A stretch of DNA of 35,734 bases. Origin: Rhodoferax sp. GTDB lineage: Bacteria; Pseudomonadota; Gammaproteobacteria; Burkholderiales; Burkholderiaceae_C. Where the stretch lies: NCBI GenBank assembly GCA_009693325.1, contig SHXM01000009.1:1-35734 (forward strand), read 5' to 3'. A program made the translations under genes and the position numbers. Below are positions 28,118-35,734 of this stretch, in pieces (position 1 is the first letter of the stretch; each line of letters begins with the position of its first letter). The notes beneath the pieces are model-generated. The model did not search any database and was not told the origin of the DNA. It saw only the letters and a program-made list of their open reading frames with translations.

Positions 28118-29110
28118 ATGAGCTTCATTGCAGTCGTTATGGCCTTGCTGATTGAGCAGGCGCGCCCCATGGCGCCTGGCAATCGCCTTCATGCACTGAT
28201 GCGCGCTTGGGCGGGCTGGAGCACCCGCAACTTTGATGCTGGACAGGCAGCACATGCGTGGCTGGCTTGGAGCCTGGCGGTGGGCGTGCCGTCTGTGCTG
28301 GTGCTGGCGGTTTATTGGTCGCTGGATGTGTGGCTTGGCTGGCCGGCAGCGCTGGTTTGGAGTGTGGCGGTGTTGTATGCCACCTTGGGGTTTCGACAGT
28401 TCAGCTCGCACTTTACCCAAATTCGGGAGGCACTGGCCAACTCAGACGAAACCTTGGCGCGGGACTTGTTGGCAAATTGGCGCCAGATCGACGTCCGCGA
28501 CCTGCCCCGCAGCGAAGTACTGCGGTCTGTGATGGCGCACTCTGTGATTGCCGCGCACCGCCATGTTTTTGGGGTGTTGGCCTTTTTTTCGGTCCTGGCG
28601 GTTTTCGGCCTGGGGCCGGCTGGCGCGGTGCTCTACCGGGCCAGCGAGTTTCTCGCCTGTTTTTGGCGGGATGAAAGTCAGACCCGCTTCCAACCGGTGA
28701 GTCAGCAAACCCAGGACGCTGCCAGCCTGGCCTGGGACCTGCTTGACTGGGTGCCTGCACGCATCACGGCTGTCAGCTTTGCCGTGGTGGGTAGTTTTGA
28801 AGATGCCATGGAAGCCTGGCGCCTCCACCTGAGCGAACCGGACCAGGGCAACGACGCGCTGATCTTGGCGGCGACCGCTGGCGCCGTGAACATTCGCTTG
28901 ACCAGCGCCGGCCCGGGCCGCGCCCAGCCTGACGCGGCCGAAGACAGCGCGCCGGCCTGCCTGCCAATCGAAGACCAAGCAGCAGCCAGCGGCGCCGGGC
29001 AGACCCCCGAATTCGCGCACCTAGCCGTCATTGTGGGCCTGGTGTGGCGCACGGTGGTCATGTGGGTGGTTCTCTTGGCCTTGCTCACGTTGGCCCGTTT
29101 GCTGGGCTGA
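28118..29110 (+). CDS. CobD/CbiB-like integral membrane family protein
   Basis: MSFIAVVMALLIEQARPM...; repeated TM segments and AHSVIAAHRHVFGVLAFF...GPAGAVLYR region resembling CbiB/CobD family. Confidence 0.7.
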   Translation: MSFIAVVMALLIEQARPMAPGNRLHALMRAWAGWSTRNFDAGQAAHAWLAWSLAVGVPSVLVLAVYWSLDVWLGWPAALVWSVAVLYATLGFRQFSSHFTQIREALANSDETLARDLLANWRQIDVRDLPRSEVLRSVMAHSVIAAHRHVFGVLAFFSVLAVFGLGPAGAVLYRASEFLACFWRDESQTRFQPVSQQTQDAASLAWDLLDWVPARITAVSFAVVGSFEDAMEAWRLHLSEPDQGNDALILAATAGAVNIRLTSAGPGRAQPDAAEDSAPACLPIEDQAAASGAGQTPEFAHLAVIVGLVWRTVVMWVVLLALLTLARLLG

Positions 29111-29119
29111 TGCCGTCCT

Positions 29120-30067
29120 TCAGTAGGGCGGCGGCGCACTCAACTCGGCGTGTAAGTCGCTGTAGATCTTGTATCGGTTGGCGCTGATGGCCGGGGCGGT
29201 GCTCATGGCAGTTTCGCCACTTCCCTGCAGCTGCGAACCGAGGGCGGCTATCACGCCGCACCCTGGTTCATGCAAATGGCTGCAGTTGTAAAACTTGCAA
29301 GCCCCGGCATGGGCTTGCAGGTCTGGCATCAAAGCGGCCAGGTGGGCTGGATCAATGTGATTGAGGCCGAACTCCTGAAAACCCGGCGAGTCGATCACTG
29401 CCGTTGTGTGCTGCCCGTCCACCCAGTACCAGGTGGTGCTGGTGGTGGTGTGTTTGCCGGAGTTAAGTGCCCGGGAAATCTCCGCGGTTTGCGCCAGCGC
29501 ACCCGGTTTGAGCCAATTGATGAGCGTGCTTTTGCCCGCACCCGAGGGCCCAAGCAGCAATGTAGTTTTGCCCGACATCAGGCTCAGCAGTGTCGCTTGG
29601 TCAGCCGTGCTGGCGGTTTTGAGCGCCATTGGAAGCACCAGGTAGCCCATGCGCCGGTACGGTTCGAGCCAGTCCCAAGCCCGGGCAAATGACTCGGCGA
29701 GATCACTTTTGTTGAGGCCTATCAGAGGCTTGATTTGTGCAGCTTCTGCTGCAATCAGGGCGCGGGAGAGTTGTTTGCTGGAGAAAGCGGGCTCGGCCGC
29801 AATCAGGATCAAAATCTGGTCGAGGTTGGCTGCAAAGGACTTGGTACGCAACTCGTCTTGGCGATAAAAAAGGTTGCGCCGGGTTTGGATTTTTTCGATC
29901 GTTCCCGCGTCCCCCGAGGCCTGCCACAGCACACTGTCGCCGACCACGCCCAGGCTTTTCTTACCCCGAGAGTGGCAGATGATCCGTTGGCCATCGGACT
30001 TTTCGACCAGAAAATGGCGCCCCAGGTTGGAGACGATCAAGCCTGGGTGCAGGGGCGCTGAAGCCAT
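29120..30067 (-). CDS. rsgA: Ribosome small subunit-dependent GTPase RsgA
   Basis: Circularly permuted GTPase motifs: GLNKSDL, LLGPSGAGKSTLINWL, DSPGFQEFGL; C-terminal zinc ligands (CKFYNCSHLHEPGC). Start 30067 preferred over 30226. Confidence 0.95.
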   Translation of the reverse strand: MASAPLHPGLIVSNLGRHFLVEKSDGQRIICHSRGKKSLGVVGDSVLWQASGDAGTIEKIQTRRNLFYRQDELRTKSFAANLDQILILIAAEPAFSSKQLSRALIAAEAAQIKPLIGLNKSDLAESFARAWDWLEPYRRMGYLVLPMALKTASTADQATLLSLMSGKTTLLLGPSGAGKSTLINWLKPGALAQTAEISRALNSGKHTTTSTTWYWVDGQHTTAVIDSPGFQEFGLNHIDPAHLAALMPDLQAHAGACKFYNCSHLHEPGCGVIAALGSQLQGSGETAMSTAPAISANRYKIYSDLHAELSAPPPY

Positions 30068-30092
30068 CAGGGCTTGGCCCTGAGCATTGGAC

Positions 30093-30428
30093 TCACGCCC
30101 GCAGGGCGTCGATACGCGCAGCACATTCGAAATCTGTTTTGGAGATGCCGCCCACATCATGGGTGCTCCAGCGAACCACGCATTGTTTGTAGCCGACCCA
30201 TAAGTCAGGGTGATGGTCTGTGACATGGGCGATGAATGCTACGGCGTTGACAAATGCCATGGTCTCGTAGTAATTCTCAAAGGCGTAGGTTTTTTCAATG
30301 GCCACAGAGGGGCCGTCACCGGCCAGGGCCCAACCCTCGAGTTGTGCCAAATGACTAACGATTTTGGTGGCAGACAGGGCGCGCCTGGCCTGCTCGGACC
30401 AATTTACACCTTGCAATTTGTGGTTCAT
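30093..30428 (-). CDS. 4a-hydroxytetrahydrobiopterin dehydratase
   Basis: EGWALAGDGPSVAIEKTYAFENYYETMAFVNAVAFIAHVTDHHPDLWVGYKQCVVRWSTHDVGGIS; PCD/DCoH family motif. Confidence 0.92.
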   Translation of the reverse strand: MNHKLQGVNWSEQARRALSATKIVSHLAQLEGWALAGDGPSVAIEKTYAFENYYETMAFVNAVAFIAHVTDHHPDLWVGYKQCVVRWSTHDVGGISKTDFECAARIDALRA

Positions 30429-30443
30429 GCGGCAGTACGTGGT

Positions 30444-31727
30444 TCAGGGCCCGAGCAAGCGGGCCAGCCGCTCGCTTGCTGGTGGGTGGGAGTAATAAAA
30501 ACGCACATAAACCGGGTCTGGCGTGAGGGTCGCTGCATTGTCTTCGTACAACTTGAGCAGTGCTGTCGCCAGATCTTGGCCACTGGTGTGGGCCACGGCA
30601 TAGGCATCGGCTTGAAATTCATCGCGGCGGGACATTGCCGAAAAAACAGGGGCGATGAAAAAACTCAGCAGGGGCGCGCTGATCATGAACAGCAGCAGTG
30701 CCAGCGCATCGTTAGGTGCGCCCAGATTGGGCGCCACGCCCAGGCCGGCATAAAACCAGGACTGATTGGCCAGCCAGCCCAGCATGGCAAAAGCCAGCAG
30801 GCTGGTGGCAAAAAGAAGCAGCATCCTGCGGCTTAGATGCCGGTGCTTGAAATGTCCAAGTTCGTGCGCTAGCACAGCAGCGATTTCGTCAGGCGAGAGC
30901 TTAGCCAAAAGGGTGTCATAAAAAACCACCCGTTTGGCAGAGCCAAAACCAGTGAAGTAGGCATTGCCATGGGCACTTCGTTTGCTGCCATCCATGACAA
31001 AAAGTCCCTTGGCGGCGAAGCCACACCGGGCCATCAGCGCTGTCACCTGCGTCTTGATGGTCCCGTCTTCAAGCGCGGTAAATTTGTTGAAAAGGGGCGC
31101 AATAAATGTCGGCAGCGCCCACAGCAGCAACAAATTAAAGCCAACCCAAGTACCCCAGGCCCAAATCCACCACTGTGCGCCAGCGGCACCCATCAGCCAC
31201 AAAATCAGCGCTGCAATCGGCAGGCCTATCAGCGCCCCAAGCAGGCTTGATTTGACAAAATCGAGCAGCCAAAGCTTGGGCGTGGTCTTGTTGAAACCAT
31301 ATGCCTGCTCGACTGAGAATGTTTGGTATAGCCCTAAAGGCAAATCAACCAGGGCGCTGATGACAGCAAAACTGGCCAAAACCGCCAATTGCTGGGCCAT
31401 GCCACCCCCGCCCAAAGCGCTCAGCAAAAAGCTGTTGAGCGCCGAAATACCGCCGAGCAGGGTCCAGCACAGCAAAACCCCGGCGCCGAGGGCCAGCTCG
31501 AGCAGACCCAAACGGGTTTTGGCAATCGTGTAGTCGGCCGCTTTCTGGTGTGCACTAAGGCTCACGGTGTTGGCAAAATCTGCTGGCAACTCGCCGCGAT
31601 GCCGCGCGACATGACGGATTTGGCGGGAGACCAACCAAAATCTGAGCAGCAAGCCGGCCACCAGGGCTAGGGCAAAGCCAAAAGTGAGGCCGGCGGCGAG
31701 TTCGTTGGAAGAGCTGGGATCTGGCAT
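30444..31727 (-). CDS. M48 family metallopeptidase (Ste24/CAAX-protease-1-like)
   Basis: [15 protein letters not shown] within [15 protein letters not shown] (HExxH zinc motif) and multiple TM segments; Ste24-like N-terminus. Start could be 31765 instead of 31727. Confidence 0.9.
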   Translation of the reverse strand: MPDPSSSNELAAGLTFGFALALVAGLLLRFWLVSRQIRHVARHRGELPADFANTVSLSAHQKAADYTIAKTRLGLLELALGAGVLLCWTLLGGISALNSFLLSALGGGGMAQQLAVLASFAVISALVDLPLGLYQTFSVEQAYGFNKTTPKLWLLDFVKSSLLGALIGLPIAALILWLMGAAGAQWWIWAWGTWVGFNLLLLWALPTFIAPLFNKFTALEDGTIKTQVTALMARCGFAAKGLFVMDGSKRSAHGNAYFTGFGSAKRVVFYDTLLAKLSPDEIAAVLAHELGHFKHRHLSRRMLLLFATSLLAFAMLGWLANQSWFYAGLGVAPNLGAPNDALALLLFMISAPLLSFFIAPVFSAMSRRDEFQADAYAVAHTSGQDLATALLKLYEDNAATLTPDPVYVRFYYSHPPASERLARLLGP

Positions 31728-31764
31728 GGTGAACGAGTTTAGGGCATCAGCGACAATTCCGAGC

Positions 31765-32352
31765 ATGACAAGCGACAACCCCCTGGACAAGCCTGTAAAA
31801 CTAGCGAAATCGGAGCAGAACCTCGCATGGCTCGACTGCGAGATGACCGGACTCGACCCCGAAGTCGACCGCATCCTTGAAATTGCAATCATCATCACAG
31901 GCCCTGAACTCACGCCGAGAATTGAAGGTCCGGTGCTGGTCATCCATCAAAGCAACACGCAACTCGATGGCATGGACGCCTGGAACAGGGGAACCCATGG
32001 TAAGAGTGGCCTGATCGAACGGGTCAAGTCGTCCACCACGACAGAGGCACAGGCGCAGCATGAGATGCTGAACTTCCTGAGCCAATACCTGCCCAACAAA
32101 CTCAGCCCGATGTGTGGCAACAGCATTGGTCAAGACCGCCGGTTTCTGGCTAAGTACATGCCCAAGCTCGAAGCCTTTTTTCACTACCGCAACCTTGATG
32201 TCAGCACGCTCAAAGAGTTGGCCAAGCGCTGGCGTCCCGATGTTTACAAGGGTTTCAAAAAAAAACAAAGACACACCGCGTTGGCCGATGTGCACGAGTC
32301 CATCGATGAGATGGCTCACTACCGAAGCCGGTTTTTGCGCCTCAGCGATTGA
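31765..32352 (+). CDS. orn: Oligoribonuclease
   Basis: [28 protein letters not shown]...[41 protein letters not shown]; DEDDh exonuclease motifs. Confidence 0.97.
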   Translation: MTSDNPLDKPVKLAKSEQNLAWLDCEMTGLDPEVDRILEIAIIITGPELTPRIEGPVLVIHQSNTQLDGMDAWNRGTHGKSGLIERVKSSTTTEAQAQHEMLNFLSQYLPNKLSPMCGNSIGQDRRFLAKYMPKLEAFFHYRNLDVSTLKELAKRWRPDVYKGFKKKQRHTALADVHESIDEMAHYRSRFLRLSD

Positions 32353-32635
32353 GGGTCGCCAAAGGGGCAGGTGGCAAATGCTGTCGCTCACAACGCGCAA
32401 CTGCGCGCCAGTTCCATGCCATAATCTCGCGCTGCGCGGCCATTGGCTGAGCAAGTGTGTGCATCTCCCCTCATTCACCCGGCCTACGGCGGGCTTGCAA
32501 CAGCAAGACTGCCAAAACAGGCCCCCGCTGCGGTCCGGCTTTCTTGGACCCCAACAGGTTCCGTTTGATGGTTGATGTTTTCTAACCATTGACGGAGTGT
32601 CTGCTTCCTTGGCAGGGCTCGCGTGTGAGACATAA

Positions 32636-34384
32636 ATGACCGACGCTTTGATGGCGGCTGATGAACTTTCGTCGGCCCAAGAATTTTTAATTATTCAAGA
32701 CGACAAGCCTGCAGATCCGGGGCAAGTTGAAGAAGCCCTGGCGCTTGCACCCAATGGCTTTTTGGCATTCGGCCTGGCTGAGGAACTGCTCAGAGCGGTG
32801 CAAGACCTAGGCTATACGCAGCCAACCGCAGTGCAACAAACAACCATACCCCTCGCCATGGAGGGCCTGGACTCGGGTGATACGGGGTCGCGTTTTGTTG
32901 ACTTGATGGTATCGAGCCAAACCGGCAGCGGCAAAACGGCGGCGTTTTTGTTGCCAGTTTTGCATACATTGCTGAACCAGCAGCGCCAATCCGAGGACAA
33001 AGAGCGCTCTGATTTTGACCGAGCGCTGGCAGAGGCCGCCGCGAAAGGCGAAACTCCTCCTAAACGCAGCAAGCGCAAAGACCCCACCAACCCGCGCAAT
33101 TTTTCTGTGGTCGCCCCGGGGGCCCTGATCGTCTGCCCGACCCGGGAGCTCGCGCAGCAAGTGGCCCATGATGCCATCGAACTGGTCAAGCACTGCCGCG
33201 GCTTGCGTATCGCGAACATTGTCGGCGGCATGCCTTATCAGTTGCAAATCGCCAAGCTGCAAAACGCCAATCTGGTGGTGGCAACGCCCGGTCGTTTGCT
33301 GGATCTGCAACGGTCGATGCAAATCAAGCTCGATCGGGTGCAATTTTTGGTGGTGGACGAGGCCGATCGCATGTTGGATCTGGGCTTTTCTGACGATCTG
33401 GCTGAAATCAATCAACTCACCCTGCAACGCAAACAAACCATGATGTTCAGTGCCACTTTTGCACCGCGCATCCAACAACTTGCAGCACGGGTCATGCGGC
33501 AGCCGCAGCGCATCACGATCGACTCGCCACAGGACAAGCATGTGAACATCAAGCAGGTCTTGTTCTGGGCTGACAATGCTCAGCACAAGCGCAAGCTGCT
33601 CGACCATTGGCTGCGTGACACCAGCATCAACCAGGCGATTGTGTTTGCCAGCACGCAAATCGAATGTGATGGTTTGGCCAACGACTTGCAACAAGACGGA
33701 TTCTCGGCTGTAGCCCTGCATGGTGCTTTGAGCCAAGGTTTGCGCAATCGTCGCCTGATGGCTTTGCGCCAGGGCCAGGTGCAAATACTGGTCGCCACTG
33801 ATGTCGCGGCGCGCGGCCTTGATGTGCCAACCATCAGCCATGTGTTTAATTTTGGCCTGCCTATGAAGGCCGAGGACTACACACACCGCATCGGGCGCAC
33901 CGGACGTGCTGGGCGCGATGGCTTGGCGGTTACTCTGGCCGAGTTCCGAGACCGGCGGAAAATATTCGACATAGAGGCCTACAGCCGTCAACCCTTCAAA
34001 GCTCAAACCATACCTGGTCTTGAGCCCAAACAGCGCTATCCCGACTCCCGGCCCAACTCCAATTTTGGCGGACGGGACATGCGTGACAGCCACGAACATC
34101 ACTCACGGGACCGCAAATTTGGCCCAGCCCGAGCAGGCGGTTTCGGGGCTGGTCGGCAGCCGGGCAGTGAGCGGGCCGGCGCAGATGGCCGCGAAGGCTT
34201 CAGCTACGAGCGCAAAGGCGGTTTCAATGACCGCTTTGCGGCCCCTCGCGCGCTTGCTCCGAGTGCGCCGGCGCGTGACGGGCACAAACCTGTCTTGAGC
34301 AAGCCGGCTGCAGCCAGGCCCGGAAACGGCGGCAAGGTGTTCGTCCCGCGCGTCACGAAAAAGTCTCTGCCGCGCAGTGCCTGA
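32636..34384 (+). CDS. DEAD-box RNA helicase, RhlE-like
   Basis: Motifs SSQTGSGKTAAFLLP, PTRELAQQ, VVDEADRMLD, SATF, HRIGRTGRAGRDG; Gly/Arg-rich C-terminal tail. Confidence 0.93.
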   Translation: MTDALMAADELSSAQEFLIIQDDKPADPGQVEEALALAPNGFLAFGLAEELLRAVQDLGYTQPTAVQQTTIPLAMEGLDSGDTGSRFVDLMVSSQTGSGKTAAFLLPVLHTLLNQQRQSEDKERSDFDRALAEAAAKGETPPKRSKRKDPTNPRNFSVVAPGALIVCPTRELAQQVAHDAIELVKHCRGLRIANIVGGMPYQLQIAKLQNANLVVATPGRLLDLQRSMQIKLDRVQFLVVDEADRMLDLGFSDDLAEINQLTLQRKQTMMFSATFAPRIQQLAARVMRQPQRITIDSPQDKHVNIKQVLFWADNAQHKRKLLDHWLRDTSINQAIVFASTQIECDGLANDLQQDGFSAVALHGALSQGLRNRRLMALRQGQVQILVATDVAARGLDVPTISHVFNFGLPMKAEDYTHRIGRTGRAGRDGLAVTLAEFRDRRKIFDIEAYSRQPFKAQTIPGLEPKQRYPDSRPNSNFGGRDMRDSHEHHSRDRKFGPARAGGFGAGRQPGSERAGADGREGFSYERKGGFNDRFAAPRALAPSAPARDGHKPVLSKPAAARPGNGGKVFVPRVTKKSLPRSA

Positions 34385-34467
34385 TGCCCTTGCCTGCAGG
34401 CCCTGACCGACGTGCGGCGCTGACCTGCTGGGGCTAGATCACATCACAGCAGCGTCAAGCAGCCGCA

Positions 34468-35484
34468 ATGAAAACCCGCTCGAGAGCTTCCATGAATCTG
34501 GGGCCGCCTTGGCGTTTTATTTTTCTGACCCTGCCCAATTACTCGCTCATCGCTGTTTCGAGTGCGGTGGAGGCTTTGCGCATGGCCAATCGGGTGACCA
34601 AGCAGAATGCCTACGCGTGGACGATTGCCAGCCTCGACGGCAGTGCGCAGACCGCGAGCAATGGCCTTGCCATGTCGCCTAGCGAGGCGATAGACGGCAG
34701 GGCTACGGCTGATATCGTGTTTGTCTGCGGCGGGGTGGATGTCGAGCGGGCCGTCACAACCGAGTTGTCTGTGACGCTGCGCCAACTCGCGCAACGGGGC
34801 ATTGCCCTGGGCTCTTTGTGCACCGGAGGCTATGCGCTGGCCAAAGCTGGATTGTTGGACAAGTACAAGGCGGTGATCCACTGGGAAAACATGTCGGCCC
34901 TGCGTGAACAATTCCCGCGAGTGGTCTTCTCTGAGCAACTGTTTGCGATTGACCGGGATCGCTACACCTGCTCGGGCGGCATTGCGCCGCTGGACTTGAT
35001 GCTCAACATCATCAAGGACCAGCTCGGCCAGAGCATTGCTTCCATGATCTCAGAGCAGTTCATTCTTGACCGGATTCGCAATGACCAGGATCGTCAACAT
35101 GTTCCCTTGCAGGCCAGAGTCGGCCTGTTTCATGAAAACCTGATCGAGGCAGCAGCCCTGATGGAGGCCAATATCGAGGAGCCTCTGTCGCTAGACGATA
35201 TCGCCGCTTTGGTTGGGGTGTCAAGGCGGCAGATCGAGCGGCTGTTCAAGCGTTATGTCGGCGAGGTGCCGACCAAGTATTACTTGGACATGCGGCTGCG
35301 GCGGGCCAGAACCCTGTTGTTGCAGACGGCCATGTCTGTGATGGATATTGCAGTGGCCTGCGGTTTCCAGTCGCCGCCACACTTTTCTAAGTGCTACCGT
35401 CAGTTGTTTGGCCATACCCCCAGTGCTGAGCGACAGTTGAGTCGTCGCAACACCCCGCTTGACCCAGGGGCAGTGGGCGGCTGA
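34468..35484 (+). CDS. GlxA family (DJ-1/PfpI + AraC HTH) transcriptional regulator
   Basis: N-terminal class I GATase-like domain (FIFLTLPNYSLIAVSSAVEALRMAN...GSLCTGGYALAKAGLLD) and C-terminal AraC HTH (EPLSLDDIAALVGVSRRQIERLFKRYVGEVPTKYYLDMRLRRARTLLLQTAMSVMDIAVACGFQSPPHFSKCYRQLFGHTP). Confidence 0.93.
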   Translation: MKTRSRASMNLGPPWRFIFLTLPNYSLIAVSSAVEALRMANRVTKQNAYAWTIASLDGSAQTASNGLAMSPSEAIDGRATADIVFVCGGVDVERAVTTELSVTLRQLAQRGIALGSLCTGGYALAKAGLLDKYKAVIHWENMSALREQFPRVVFSEQLFAIDRDRYTCSGGIAPLDLMLNIIKDQLGQSIASMISEQFILDRIRNDQDRQHVPLQARVGLFHENLIEAAALMEANIEEPLSLDDIAALVGVSRRQIERLFKRYVGEVPTKYYLDMRLRRARTLLLQTAMSVMDIAVACGFQSPPHFSKCYRQLFGHTPSAERQLSRRNTPLDPGAVGG

Positions 35485-35546
35485 GTCACTCGCTTGTGCG
35501 GCGGGCGATATCGCTTGCGAGTCATGCCTCGAATGAGTCAGGCTCA

Positions 35547-35561
35547 TGTCGTCTTACGACA
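35547..35561. promoter_or_regulatory. Perfect dyad TGTCGT-ctt-ACGACA, candidate regulator operator
   Basis: 6-bp perfect inverted repeat in the 186-bp gap between the GlxA-type regulator and the next ORF. Confidence 0.45.
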
Positions 35562-35670
35562 ACCGACCGTCGCTAATCTATCAGTGGCGCAGCAGGCTGG
35601 CGCGTACCATTTTGGCGACCGCCTCGGGCTGCTGGCTGAGCACCCACTTATCCTACAAAAGGGCCTGACC

Positions 35671-35734
35671 ATGGCTGAAGAATTTGACGATGATCTAGAC
35701 CTCAGCACGCTCAACGACGAAGAGTTGGCCGAGC
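35671..35734 (+). CDS. Start of an acidic protein, possibly a methyltransferase-cognate corrinoid (B12-binding) protein; truncated by window edge
   Basis: ATG with upstream AAAAGGG; MAEEFDDDLDLSTLNDEELAE resembles the acidic N-terminus (..DLDDEELVEQMHDDLYDGL..) of corrinoid proteins in methylamine/betaine-type methyltransferase systems. Only 21 codons visible. Confidence 0.35.
   Translation, partial: MAEEFDDDLDLSTLNDEELAE

Noticed and set aside
32807-34102. 431-aa minus-strand ORF opposite the DEAD-box helicase
   Set aside because: Antisense shadow of a clear helicase gene; no recognisable motif.
1-35734. Search for tRNA/rRNA genes, CRISPR arrays, IS elements, prophage or defence genes
   Set aside because: None recognised by reading; almost all sequence is explained by conserved housekeeping genes. 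A tRNAscan/ISfinder/DefenseFinder run would be needed to exclude weak cases.

Overview
The window is a largely housekeeping chromosomal segment of a Burkholderiales (probably Comamonadaceae-like) beta-proteobacterium; the taxonomy is inferred from gene content and order. Left to right it carries: a reverse-strand block accD(partial)-trpA-trpB-trpF-truA-fimV-like-asd-leuB-leuD-leuC; a reverse-strand TCA block gltA-sdhE-sdhB-sdhA-sdhD-sdhC plus a GntR/UTRA regulator; and divergent forward mdh, a CitE-like HpcH/HpaI aldolase and acnB. These are followed by DUF47-pit, a GNAT/TM2-like gene pair, rpsP-rimM-trmD-rplS, a NUDIX hydrolase, a CobD/CbiB-like protein, rsgA, a pterin dehydratase, an M48 peptidase, orn, a RhlE-like DEAD-box helicase, a GlxA/AraC-type regulator, and the first 21 codons of a gene that may encode a corrinoid protein. 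I see no rRNA, tRNA, CRISPR array, transposon or phage. The most interesting signals are small or non-coding: (i) an unannotated 36-codon, Thr-rich ORF in the asd leader followed by mutually exclusive hairpins (attenuator-like); (ii) an unannotated 28-codon ORF with three exact-register MQGL repeats, overlapping the aldolase stop codon and ending at the acnB ribosome binding site; (iii) a perfect TGTCGT-N3-ACGACA dyad between the GlxA-type regulator and the truncated right-edge gene; (iv) a near-palindromic TCTTATACAAGA in the gntR/mdh divergent promoter; and (v) a Pho-box-like dyad upstream of DUF47-pit. All are hypotheses from sequence reading and need comparative or experimental checks.
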